Assembly (NCBI GenBank): GCA_003560545.1
Contig: PWLK01000074.1
Coordinates: 1 to 12,981, forward strand
Length of the DNA: 12,981 nt
Direction of reading: 5' to 3'
From: Candidatus Woesearchaeota archaeon
GTDB lineage: Archaea; Nanobdellota; Nanobdellia; Woesearchaeales; 21-14-0-10-32-9
Positions 1 through 6,653 of this stretch are shown piece by piece. Numbering within the stretch: the first letter of the stretch is position 1; each line of letters starts with the position of its first letter. The notes under the pieces were generated by a model that had not been told where the DNA came from, ran no database searches, and saw only the letters and a program-made list of their open reading frames with translations. Made by a program: the position numbers and the translations under genes.

Positions 1-310
1 GGCTTTTATCAGACCTTGCGCCTTTCTTCCTAACCCTCAGGATATTCTTAGCTTTTGCCAGCGAGTAATTCCTTGCTTCGTTATTGATAAACCTGACTTC
101 TTTTCCTTCCAAGGAGAAACCTGATATTCTTTCAAGGTTTTGCTGTGATACTTGTGAGCCGTAAAATAAGTCGTGCACCTGCAGTATTACCTTTTCTTCA
201 TCGTCTTCAGCGACTAATAACTCCCCTAATTCCAGTTTTGCATCCGTGCCCTGCCTGACAATGATGTCTGCGTAAGCACCGCTTATTATCTGAGCCTTGT
301 AATCCCCCAT
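1..310 (-). CDS. HerA-like ATPase, N-terminal part (truncated by window edge)
   Basis: Read from the minus strand, an ATG at 308-310 opens a frame of 103 codons with no stop, so the gene continues past position 1. The residues resemble the HerA/ATP-synthase barrel domain that precedes the HerA helicase core: a start of type GDYKAQIISGAYADIIVRQ, then LELGELLVAED (27-36 region), LQVHDLFYGSQVS and a later RNYSLAKAKNIL. HerA is a hexameric DNA-pumping ATPase that works with NurA in archaeal DNA end resection; a NurA-like gene lies at 5600-6595. A TATA box 26 nt upstream of the ATG suggests a leaderless message. The Walker motifs lie outside the window, so the call rests on the barrel domain only; another DUF87-type ATPase with this barrel is possible. 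Confidence 0.7.
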   Translation of the reverse strand, partial: MGDYKAQIISGAYADIIVRQGTDAKLELGELLVAEDDEEKVILQVHDLFYGSQVSQQNLERISGFSLEGKEVRFINNEARNYSLAKAKNILRVRKKGARSDKS

Positions 311-331
311 GTAAGAAAAGAAATTTGTGTA

Positions 332-340
332 TTATAAAAA
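332..340 (-). promoter_or_regulatory. TATA box of the HerA-like gene
   Basis: On the minus strand TTTTATAAT is centred about 26 nt before the ATG at 310. That is the usual archaeal TATA-to-transcription-start distance and predicts a leaderless transcript. Confidence 0.55.
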
Positions 341-375
341 ACTTCTTCTTGCAGAACTAATTTGATAACAGAAAA

Positions 376-384
376 TTTTATATA
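376..384 (+). promoter_or_regulatory. TATA box for the 26-residue ORF
   Basis: TTTTATATA lies about 29 nt (centre to A of ATG) upstream of 409, so transcription would begin at or just before that start codon. It is divergent from the HerA-like promoter, and the two TATA boxes are about 40 bp apart. Confidence 0.5.
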
Positions 385-408
385 CTACCTTTTTCAGCAT
401 CACTCTTC

Positions 409-489
409 ATGATTTTGCCAGTTGTGAAAAATCCAAGGAATTCTTTCCTAGTTTCACTGCTGCTAGTTCTGTTTATTATCTTCGAGTAA
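409..489 (+). CDS. Candidate 26-residue membrane microprotein
   Basis: A short frame ATG...TAA encodes MILPVVKNPR followed by a hydrophobic run (FLVSLLLVLFIIF) and a terminal Glu. A single membrane helix with a short, positively charged N-terminal end is the simplest reading. Support is positional: a good TATA box puts the transcription start at the ATG, and an A7/T8 hairpin at 505-523 follows within 20 nt of the stop, so the ORF fills its own transcription unit. No Shine-Dalgarno sequence is visible, in line with leaderless translation. It resembles no family I recognise, and a short ORF with a hydrophobic run can arise by chance, so coding status is uncertain. Confidence 0.35.
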   Translation: MILPVVKNPRNSFLVSLLLVLFIIFE

Positions 490-504
490 AAGGGCTCGTC
501 TCAT

Positions 505-523
505 AAAAAAAGATGTTTTTTTT
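505..523 (+). terminator. A/T hairpin with T8 tract after the microprotein ORF
   Basis: A7, a GATG loop and T8 form a weak hairpin ending in a T-run. Archaeal transcription stops at T-runs, so this would end the 376-489 unit. Confidence 0.35.
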
Positions 524-599
524 GTTGGGGCGGGCCTGCTTGTTGTTCACAAAAAATATTTTCTTTGTTGTTGCAAAAGCACAGCGAGGTGGTTTATTA

Positions 600-896
600 A
601 TGGATGAAAAAAATAATGGTTTAGACGAGAAAACTAATGAGTACATAAGGAATTTGAATGGGATGGGTGACAACGACTTGCGCATGAATTACTTGTATGC
701 TGTAAATAATGGTCTTGGCGTAGGCGTTGGTTTCAATACTATTTTGGGTGTTTACAACGATTTTTTTTACAATCAAAGAACGCTTCACAGGCAGGAGCCT
801 AATCGTACGATTCACGAGCTTGCTGGTGCGGATAGCGTTAACTACTTAGTTTCGTTGTATAAAGATAGCAATGGTGGTCGCAATGGATTGGAATGA
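600..896 (+). CDS. Hypothetical protein, 98 aa
   Basis: I do not recognise this family. The open frame extends up to 513, but the ATG at 600 is preferred: GAGGTG at 586-591 is a good Shine-Dalgarno 8 nt before it, and the extra upstream residues are low-complexity translations of T-rich leader. The protein is acidic and Asn-rich at the N-terminus (MDEKNNGLDEKTNEY), has a Gly-rich hydrophobic patch (NNGLGVGVGFN) and a Tyr/Phe-rich centre; no signal peptide or clear membrane segment. A weak TATA-like AAAAATATT at 551-560 would give a 17 nt leader. Its last 14 nt overlap the next gene, so the two are probably translationally coupled and may act together. It ends with TGA. Confidence 0.6.
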   Translation: MDEKNNGLDEKTNEYIRNLNGMGDNDLRMNYLYAVNNGLGVGVGFNTILGVYNDFFYNQRTLHRQEPNRTIHELAGADSVNYLVSLYKDSNGGRNGLE

Positions 897-1290
897 ATCG
901 TATTGGAGTAGTGCTGATACTTTGAATGCTTATGCGGATAGTGTCTTGGAAGGGCTTGAAAGTTCGCATCCTCGAGCCTCTGTTTTAGTTGGTGCGAACA
1001 AAGCAAAGATGGCTGAAACGATAAATGTGATTAAGAGCAACTCAGTGGATTTGGATCATCTTGCTTCGAGTTATTTTACAAGGATTCTTAACGGGATTGA
1101 CGCGGAGATTCACAACAGGAATGATAGGGATTCTGCGTTGAACAACGCGTACAGCGCGGCTTCCGCTTTGAATGAGTTCTTTGCTGATAAGCCTGTGCTG
1201 GAGGTTAACGGGCTTAAGAGCGCAGCCATGTACCTTAACAGCATGGTTGGAGAACTAAAGTCGTATAGCTCCCATCGCAGGGTTGAATAA
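883..1290 (+). CDS. Hypothetical mostly helical protein, 135 aa
   Basis: Not recognised. The frame opens at 871, but the ATG at 883 has GGTGG at 873-877 five nt before it and begins a plausible protein (MDWNESYWSSADTL), so it is the likely start. The sequence is rich in Ala, Ser, Asn and Leu and looks like an all-helical soluble bundle, with no membrane segment, no cysteine and no catalytic motif. The 14 bp overlap with the preceding gene indicates a two-gene operon. It ends just before a strong T-rich stretch shared with the convergent KaiC-like gene. Confidence 0.6.
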   Translation: MDWNESYWSSADTLNAYADSVLEGLESSHPRASVLVGANKAKMAETINVIKSNSVDLDHLASSYFTRILNGIDAEIHNRNDRDSALNNAYSAASALNEFFADKPVLEVNGLKSAAMYLNSMVGELKSYSSHRRVE

Positions 1291-1291
1291 G

Positions 1292-1320
1292 AAAAAAACT
1301 TTTTTTTTACTTCTTTTTTT
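1292..1320. terminator. Bidirectional A/T-rich terminator between convergent genes
   Basis: The gap between the stop codons at 1290 and 1320 is almost only A- and T-runs: A7, C, T9, ACTTC, T8. The plus strand gives two T-runs after the 135 aa gene; the minus strand gives a T7 after the KaiC-like gene. Confidence 0.6.
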
Positions 1321-2132
1321 TATAATAACGGGTTTTGTCCGCCGTATAACGCGTGGAATGCACCGTTCCTGTATTCGAAGCTGAACACGTCGTTATTACA
1401 CTTTGTGGCTCTCATCTTGTCCACTTTTATCTCGCGTACGATGTTCCTTCTGAACGGTGTCAGCCTTAGTATGATGATGCCGTCTGATAGGAATGCTTCG
1501 CTGTCGTATATGTTTTCTGTTGATGACATGTTTTCTTCTGATATAAGGTAAGAGGTTATGTTAAGGTCTCTTAAGTATTCGAAGAAGTAAAATAGTTCCA
1601 TTCGCGGGTTTTCAAATGTTGATAGTGTGTATAAGGCTGATAATGAGTCGAAGGTCATCAGGTCAAAGTTGCATGCTTTCTTGGTTTTTAACGCGATGTT
1701 TTTTACTACGTTAAGCCAACTCCTGTTCTCGCTTACTTTAACGTCTTTCACAAGTTTTCTTATAGAGCCTATATCTACTACTACGAGGTTTCCTTCTCCT
1801 TCTTTGACTTTTTTTATCGTGCTGCTGAAGTTTGCAAGGTCTTCTATGTAGACAAGGTTTACTTTTTTCATGTCAAAGCCCATGTTTACCATGTTCTTTA
1901 CTATAGATTGGAAGGACTGCTCTAATGAGATGTATAGGCCTGTTTTTTTGTTTAGAAGGGCTTCGTTGTATAGGATGCTGAAGCAAAGCGAGGATTTCAT
2001 TGTTCCGGCTGAGCCGTGTACGAGAACTATGTGGCCTTCAGGGATGCCGCCCTGTATGTGTTCGTCGAAGCCTTTTATGTATGTCTTTATCCTTTTTATG
2101 TTGTCAGGGCTTGTAACAATGCTTTGTGCCAC
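1320..2132 (-). CDS. KaiC/RAD55-like RecA-superfamily ATPase, 270 aa
   Basis: A single KaiC-type domain. The N-terminal pattern IKGFDEHIQGGIPEGHIVLVHG (about 19-40) is the classic KaiC/RadA-like lead-in. Walker A is GSAGTMKS (40-47), with Met where the glycine before the Lys normally stands. The catalytic Glu is probably E71 in YISLEQS, and Walker B is LMTFD ending at D162 followed by SLSALY. The family (archaeal KaiC-like, RadA/RAD55 relatives) binds ATP and often acts in signalling or as an assembly scaffold; the substrate here is unknown. The start is GTG at 2130-2132, preceded by GAGGTG at 2141-2146 and a TATA box at 2173-2180, so there is a leader of about 19 nt. It follows the beta-propeller gene by 55 bp but appears to have its own promoter. 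Confidence 0.8.
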   Translation of the reverse strand: MAQSIVTSPDNIKRIKTYIKGFDEHIQGGIPEGHIVLVHGSAGTMKSSLCFSILYNEALLNKKTGLYISLEQSFQSIVKNMVNMGFDMKKVNLVYIEDLANFSSTIKKVKEGEGNLVVVDIGSIRKLVKDVKVSENRSWLNVVKNIALKTKKACNFDLMTFDSLSALYTLSTFENPRMELFYFFEYLRDLNITSYLISEENMSSTENIYDSEAFLSDGIIILRLTPFRRNIVREIKVDKMRATKCNNDVFSFEYRNGAFHALYGGQNPLL

Positions 2133-2172
2133 GTATCTCCCACCTCTTTTTTAGCTTTTTGTACTCGCTCAC

Positions 2173-2180
2173 TTATATAT
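2173..2180 (-). promoter_or_regulatory. TATA box of the KaiC-like gene
   Basis: On the minus strand ATATATAA is centred about 45 nt before the GTG start. The expected transcription start near 2151 keeps the Shine-Dalgarno at 2141-2146 in the message. Confidence 0.5.
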
Positions 2181-2187
2181 TTTTTCG

Positions 2188-3432
2188 TTATTGGCTGTGT
2201 TGCAGCCATATCACAGTTCCGTTCTTTGTTTCTGCAAGTATGTTTTTTCCGGCTTGGCAGCATCCTATGACGATATCTTCCACTCTTATAAGCCATAAGT
2301 TCTTCCCTATGACTTCCCCGGGTGTTTGCGTGCTTATATCTGAGTAGTTTCCTTCTTGCGCGGTTATCCCTGACAGGCCTGGGATGTATTCAACGCTGTA
2401 TACGCCTTCTCCTGCCAGCACGTATATGTTATTATCATATGATCCTATGATTATCTCTTTTTTTCCGTCGTTGTTGATGTCCATTACTAATGGTTTTCCT
2501 ATTATCCAGAAGTCTGTTTCGTAGCTCCAAAGCCTTTTTCCTTCTTCGTCTAAGACGTAGAGGTTGTTGTCGCATGATCCAAATATTATTTCTTGTTCTT
2601 TGTCTTTGTTTATATCGGTGATTTCTGCTTTTGAGTATATGGCTCCTCCTGTTTCAAACACCCAGTGGAGTGTTCCGTCTTTGTTTAGGCAGTACAGGTT
2701 GTTGTCAGTGCTTCCTACAACTATTTTTTCTTCTCCGCTCCTCGTTTTGAGGATGCTTGGTTCTGCTGTTATTTTGTTCTTTGTCTGGTAGCTCCAGGCT
2801 TTTTCTCCTTCAGCGTTATATGCTAGTATTTCTCCTTTGGATGTGCCTACTATCAGGAGTTCTCCTAATTTGTCAGGAGTGGATTCTACTCCGCTTCCCA
2901 CACTTATTTTTTTCTTGGCTTTTCCTTTCAAGTCCAGCACGTATATGTTCCCGTCGCTGCTTCCGAACACTATTTCTTCTTTTCCATCGTTGTCCGCGTC
3001 AAATGCATTGACAGAGCCTTTTACGGCGTCTCCTGCTTTGTAAGACCATATCTTTTTTCCTTTTGAGTCAAGGGCGTAGACAACTCCTGCTTGTGTTCCT
3101 ACGAGTACTTCTAGTTTTCCGTCTTTGTTTATATCGTAAAGGTATGGTTTTGAATCAATGCTGTTTTCAGCTCCTGCTTCCAGGAACATTTCTTCTACTT
3201 CATCACTGGTTCCGCTGGCTTTGTACTCCCATTTCTTTTCTCCTGATTCAGTGTATGCTATTACCCTGCCATCCTTTGTTCCTATTATTACCTCTGGGGA
3301 GCCGTCATTGTCTATGTCTCCAGATGCAGGCTCTGCTATTATTTGCGTTCCCAGTTCATATTTTCTAGATTTATTTAGGGATACAGGGGTTTTTCTGAAC
3401 GCTTTCCTGAACATATTCTTTAAAGATGCCAT
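2188..3432 (-). CDS. FG-GAP/PQQ-like beta-propeller protein, 414 aa
   Basis: Six to eight repeats of about 40 residues run the length of the protein. Each carries a strand like EVIIGTKDGRVIAYT followed by a GEKKWEY / GKKIWSY / GEKAWSY / GKRLWSY type turn (W at about 68, 129, 213, 257, 302). Five acidic loops of the calcium-binding type are visible: DIDNDG (39), DINKDG (100), DADNDG (145), DINKDK (273) and DINNDG (318). This is typical of propellers that bind partners or metal ions; no catalytic motif is seen. Such proteins are usually exported, yet the N-terminus (MASLKNMFRKAFRK) is basic and lacks a hydrophobic signal segment, so a cytoplasmic or membrane-surface location is inferred. The nearest in-frame upstream codons end in a stop, so ATG 3432 is the first possible start. 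Confidence 0.8.
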   Translation of the reverse strand: MASLKNMFRKAFRKTPVSLNKSRKYELGTQIIAEPASGDIDNDGSPEVIIGTKDGRVIAYTESGEKKWEYKASGTSDEVEEMFLEAGAENSIDSKPYLYDINKDGKLEVLVGTQAGVVYALDSKGKKIWSYKAGDAVKGSVNAFDADNDGKEEIVFGSSDGNIYVLDLKGKAKKKISVGSGVESTPDKLGELLIVGTSKGEILAYNAEGEKAWSYQTKNKITAEPSILKTRSGEEKIVVGSTDNNLYCLNKDGTLHWVFETGGAIYSKAEITDINKDKEQEIIFGSCDNNLYVLDEEGKRLWSYETDFWIIGKPLVMDINNDGKKEIIIGSYDNNIYVLAGEGVYSVEYIPGLSGITAQEGNYSDISTQTPGEVIGKNLWLIRVEDIVIGCCQAGKNILAETKNGTVIWLQHSQ

Positions 3433-3465
3433 GGTGCTTTACCATATTCATACCTCCTTAAGTAG

Positions 3466-3474
3466 TTTATATAA
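3466..3474 (-). promoter_or_regulatory. TATA box of the beta-propeller gene
   Basis: TTATATAAA on the minus strand predicts a transcription start near 3444. A perfect-looking Shine-Dalgarno (TAAGGAGGT, around 3452-3460) lies upstream of that point and so would not be transcribed from this promoter. Confidence 0.5.
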
Positions 3475-3505
3475 TTTTTCATTTAACTGGGTTTCCTGCG
3501 AAAAC

Positions 3506-3513
3506 TTTAAAAA
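3506..3513 (+). promoter_or_regulatory. TATA-like box of the transporter gene
   Basis: TTTAAAAA is centred about 34 nt before the ATG at 3544, giving a very short leader of about 8 nt without a Shine-Dalgarno. It is divergent from the beta-propeller promoter. Confidence 0.4.
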
Positions 3514-3543
3514 CAATCGTGGTTAGTTCTACATTTAATCGAA

Positions 3544-4908
3544 ATGGTAAGGTCTGTTAACGAGGAATTGAACGAATTAATGGAGAACAAGGGCGAGGTT
3601 TCTGATAAGAAAAAAGAAGACCGCCGTGATACTTCTAAAGATGAGAGGCGTCTTAAGAAAAAGCTTTTTCTTGACAGGGTTGGCTATGGGTTTGCAGCCA
3701 CCCAGTTTATAAACATCCTGTTTTCTTTAACAGGCGCTTCGTTGTTCCTAATTGGTTTTGTGAATGCCTTGAAATCCTCTTTGAGCACTGTTTTATCGTC
3801 GTTTCTCAAGGAGTATTCAAAGAAAGGCTTTATATCCCGAAGAATTATAACTTTTTCAGGGCTCGTGTTTGGTTTTAGCTTTCTCTTCATGGCTTTAGCA
3901 GTGTCTATACAGTCGCCTGCCTTGTTCGCAGCAAGCCTTCTTCTTGGTAGCTTAGGAGTTGTTTCATACGGGGACTTGTTCAGGCAGTTTATCAATAATG
4001 AGATAAAGAAGCAAAGATTTTCGTTGCTGCTCTCAAAACTCGCTTTTTCAGGTATAATTATTACAACCATTTCTATCTTGCTCGCAGGGTACCTCATGGA
4101 TGCCATACCTATCACGGGAGAGTTATTCGAGTTATCCGTGCTTGGTTATGAATTGTCTTTCAGGCTTTACGGTTACCTTATTGCCTTCGAAATAACTGCG
4201 TTGGCGTTCATCCTTTCATCTTACATTATATCAAAGCTTGATATTAACATAAAAGGGTCTGGTGAAAAAGTAAAGAATTTTTTCTCCGAATACACTCAAA
4301 ACCTTTCGTTAAACGCGAAACGCGTGTTTTCCAATAAATACCTCTTGGTTTTATCTCTTGCTTCTATAATACTCGCCGTGTTTTATTCCGTGCTGAACTC
4401 TTTCATGGGAATTCATATTTACAGGGAGTACCAGCACGTATTCTTAGGAGGATTTATGAATGTGGCTGTGATGTATGGAGCAGCGTTGTTCCTGTCTTTT
4501 TTTGCGCCTATTATGACTTCCAAGTTTAGGCGTGCCCTGGGTTTGGCTCCTATGTTTGTTTTTGGCTCTTTGCTTTTAGCCTTGCTTCCGTTGGTTGTTG
4601 TTTACAATCCTTTTTTCCCTGCAGTTGTAACTGCAAATGTCTTGTCCGTGTTTGGCGCGTCTATAATTGGATCTGCTCAGGGATTGATTGCCAACAGGCT
4701 TCTTAACGATGCTGATAAAAGCGCTTTCTATATTTCATCAGGCATGTTGACAGTTATTCCTTTCCTTATCCTCGTAGGCGTTCTTGTCTGGCTGCCAAGC
4801 GTTATAGGTTTGCTGGCGTTGTTCGAGTACTTGGCTTACGGTGTTATCGTGCTTTTACTGCCGTTATACTTGCTCTTGGTTTTCTGGTCTACAAAGACAA
4901 AGCTGTAA
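3544..4908 (+). CDS. Major-facilitator-like membrane transporter, 454 aa
   Basis: A highly charged cytoplasmic N-terminus of about 42 residues (rich in Lys, Glu, Asp) precedes roughly 12 hydrophobic helices, with a polar central loop near residues 235-265 (SKLDINIKGSGEKVKNFF) separating two halves of about six helices. Length and 6+6 layout fit the major facilitator superfamily. A short basic loop after helix 2 (SSFLKEYSKKGFISRR) is in the position of the MFS loop 2-3 signature, though the canonical motif is not evident. The substrate cannot be deduced. The gene has its own TATA-like box and is followed by another promoter, so it is likely monocistronic. The long charged N-terminal tail is somewhat unusual for the family. 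Confidence 0.75.
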   Translation: MVRSVNEELNELMENKGEVSDKKKEDRRDTSKDERRLKKKLFLDRVGYGFAATQFINILFSLTGASLFLIGFVNALKSSLSTVLSSFLKEYSKKGFISRRIITFSGLVFGFSFLFMALAVSIQSPALFAASLLLGSLGVVSYGDLFRQFINNEIKKQRFSLLLSKLAFSGIIITTISILLAGYLMDAIPITGELFELSVLGYELSFRLYGYLIAFEITALAFILSSYIISKLDINIKGSGEKVKNFFSEYTQNLSLNAKRVFSNKYLLVLSLASIILAVFYSVLNSFMGIHIYREYQHVFLGGFMNVAVMYGAALFLSFFAPIMTSKFRRALGLAPMFVFGSLLLALLPLVVVYNPFFPAVVTANVLSVFGASIIGSAQGLIANRLLNDADKSAFYISSGMLTVIPFLILVGVLVWLPSVIGLLALFEYLAYGVIVLLLPLYLLLVFWSTKTKL

Positions 4909-4922
4909 CTCGCTGGGAAAGA

Positions 4923-4930
4923 TTTATAAA
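4923..4930 (+). promoter_or_regulatory. TATA box of the 201 aa gene
   Basis: TTTATAAA is centred 26 nt before the ATG at 4953, predicting a leaderless transcript. Confidence 0.6.
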
Positions 4931-4952
4931 CTATGTTTCCATAGACAAGGTT

Positions 4953-5558
4953 ATGCCGTCTGTTGAAGAGGAGCGTTTTGATCCAGAGGATAAGGAAACC
5001 ATGCCGGTAGCTTGGTTTGAGCTTGAAAAAGAAGACGTTTTTCACCTAAAGAATCTTTATAAGCTCGTCTATGAATGGTTTAATATGAATGGTTTTAATT
5101 CTACTGATACTCCGAAGGATGATAAGATTGAGAAGTTGTACTGGCAGAGAATACTTCCTAATGGCAACGCAGAACATCATATTTGGTGGAGGACTGAGAA
5201 AATTCCTCATGGGAATAATTATTACAAGTATGCTATCAAGTTCGATTTTCAGACTCTTAACATGGGAAAGACAGAGGTTGTGAACAGGGGTCAGAAGATG
5301 AGCACTAATAAAGGCGATGTTATTCTGAGGTGCAAGGCTTTCCTTGTCCTGGATTACAACAGGAATTGGAGGGATCACAGCGTTCTCAAGTTATTCTATA
5401 ATTTGTGGAAGCGTTACGTGTTCAGGGATAACATTGAGCATTTAAAAGCAGACTTATGGGTGACCACGTACAAGTTGGAAGATGTGATTAAGCAGTACCT
5501 GAATATGAAAACTCCTCATGAGATGCAGAAGTCCTTCCACCCCGAGTTAGGAGTGTAA
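4953..5558 (+). CDS. Aromatic-rich protein of unknown function, 201 aa
   Basis: Not assigned to a named family. It is a soluble protein unusually rich in Trp, Tyr, Phe and His: LYWQRILPNGNAEHHIWWRT (about 63-82), YYKYAIKFDFQTLNMG, then FLVLDYNRNWRDHSVLKLFYNLWKRYVFRD. The pattern reads as an alpha/beta or beta-rich core with amphipathic C-terminal helices. No signal peptide, membrane helix, cysteine pair or known catalytic motif is seen. The ATG is 26 nt from a TATA box, which fixes the start and suggests leaderless translation. It sits between a transporter and a NurA-like nuclease, each with a separate promoter, so context gives little functional hint. Confidence 0.75.
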   Translation: MPSVEEERFDPEDKETMPVAWFELEKEDVFHLKNLYKLVYEWFNMNGFNSTDTPKDDKIEKLYWQRILPNGNAEHHIWWRTEKIPHGNNYYKYAIKFDFQTLNMGKTEVVNRGQKMSTNKGDVILRCKAFLVLDYNRNWRDHSVLKLFYNLWKRYVFRDNIEHLKADLWVTTYKLEDVIKQYLNMKTPHEMQKSFHPELGV

Positions 5559-5568
5559 AAGAAAACAA

Positions 5569-5576
5569 TTTTATAT
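5569..5576 (+). promoter_or_regulatory. TATA box of the NurA-like gene
   Basis: TTTTATAT is centred about 27 nt before the ATG at 5600. This spacing is the main reason for choosing 5600 over the in-frame TTG at 5579. Confidence 0.6.
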
Positions 5577-5599
5577 CTTTGTCCATTCTTCTTTTTCCT

Positions 5600-6595
5600 A
5601 TGGATTCCTTGATTAGAAAGATAAGCCGTTTTATAAGAGACAAGGATTTTTCTGGTGAGAAAGCAGTTCTCAAAGCAGTATCAGGCAAAAGTGTTTCCGA
5701 GGATATAAGATTAGAGAACTACGATTTGTTAAAGAAGAACAAGAATCATACTTCTGCTTTCTTCGTAGATGGTGGTAGTGCTTCTTTGCTTTCTTCTTCT
5801 GCTTTTGCTCTTGGCATGTTCAGGGCGTGTACTATCAAACTGGAAGAAAATGATTTTTCGCTGTACTTCTTGAAAGACTTGTTCTGCGCGGCGTTGCCTG
5901 AAAAAAAATTCTTTGTCCTTCATACAAGTCCTTCTTATGAGTTCATAGAAGGTATGCGCGTGCATCCTAAATCATCTGATTATGCCTTGGATTCAGGAGT
6001 TCCTTGGAAGGCTTGTTCAGCTGCAAGAAGGCTCTTGGAATTGTCAATTGTCTTCAAGGTTGTTTCTGAGAACAAAGACTCATTAATAGTCCTTGATGGT
6101 TCCCTGGATGGCGAAGACCACGAAGAATCCCTTCTTGAAGCAATAAAAAGCACTGCTCTGAAGAACAACAACGTGGTACTTGGATTGTCTAAGTCTAATT
6201 CTTTCTCTACGAATATGAATCGTCCTCTGAGTTACGCGTTAATGGAAAAAAAGTCCGGCTCCTGGGTTTACAAATTCAGTGAGTCCCCGTCAAGGTTTTT
6301 CAGTGTTTGTTACGCGAAGCTTCATGAGCAATCAGAGTTCGCGTTTAGAATAGATTTTTTTCCGGAACAAGAAAATGCTGTTAATGGCGCGTTAGAATCA
6401 CTATCCAGTACTTCCGATGATTCATTATTCCAAGGGTATCCTTTCGGGTTAATCGAAGCAGATGACTTTGCAAGAATATCTTTGGAGGAAAAGGAAAGCG
6501 TTTTAGAAGGCCTTGCTTCAAGCAACAAAGAATGGAATTCTGTTGAAGAAGCAGCGAGTAACGCCCATAAAATCCTTGATTCCGCTAAATTCTAA
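5600..6595 (+). CDS. nurA: NurA-like 5'-3' nuclease domain protein, 331 aa
   Basis: The NurA fold is suggested by FFVDGGSASLL (D57 as the first metal-binding Asp), SLIVLDGSLDG (D166 as the second), VVLGLSKSN (K198) and a C-terminal GYPFGLIEADDFARIS (279-294), the region where NurA proteins have a conserved YP...AD segment. NurA is a manganese-dependent nuclease that pairs with the HerA ATPase in archaeal double-strand-break resection; a HerA-like gene starts at 310 on the other strand. The start ATG 5600 gives a leaderless message; an upstream TTG at 5579 would add seven residues but lies inside the promoter spacing. Length fits the family. A distant RNase-H-like relative remains possible. 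Confidence 0.72.
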   Translation: MDSLIRKISRFIRDKDFSGEKAVLKAVSGKSVSEDIRLENYDLLKKNKNHTSAFFVDGGSASLLSSSAFALGMFRACTIKLEENDFSLYFLKDLFCAALPEKKFFVLHTSPSYEFIEGMRVHPKSSDYALDSGVPWKACSAARRLLELSIVFKVVSENKDSLIVLDGSLDGEDHEESLLEAIKSTALKNNNVVLGLSKSNSFSTNMNRPLSYALMEKKSGSWVYKFSESPSRFFSVCYAKLHEQSEFAFRIDFFPEQENAVNGALESLSSTSDDSLFQGYPFGLIEADDFARISLEEKESVLEGLASSNKEWNSVEEAASNAHKILDSAKF

Positions 6596-6605
6596 AAGCA
6601 AAACA

Positions 6606-6613
6606 TTTATATT
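6606..6613 (+). promoter_or_regulatory. TATA box of the kinase-aldolase operon
   Basis: TTTATATT predicts transcription from about 6636, giving an 18 nt leader that contains the GGGGTGA Shine-Dalgarno at 6641-6647. Confidence 0.55.
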
Positions 6614-6653
6614 TAATCTATTTCTTTTTCTTTATTAAAAGGGGTGAGTCGGG

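Noticed and set aside
513..599. Upstream extension of the 98 aa gene to an ATG at 513
   Set aside because: The added residues translate a T-rich terminator-like leader; the ATG at 600 has the Shine-Dalgarno.
476..685. 69-codon minus-strand frame at 476-685
   Set aside because: It is antisense to T-runs and the 98 aa gene and consists of Phe/Lys-rich low-complexity sequence.
2096..2296. 66-codon minus-strand frame across the propeller end and KaiC-like start
   Set aside because: It lies in another frame inside both genes and the promoter between them, with an irregular, basic composition.
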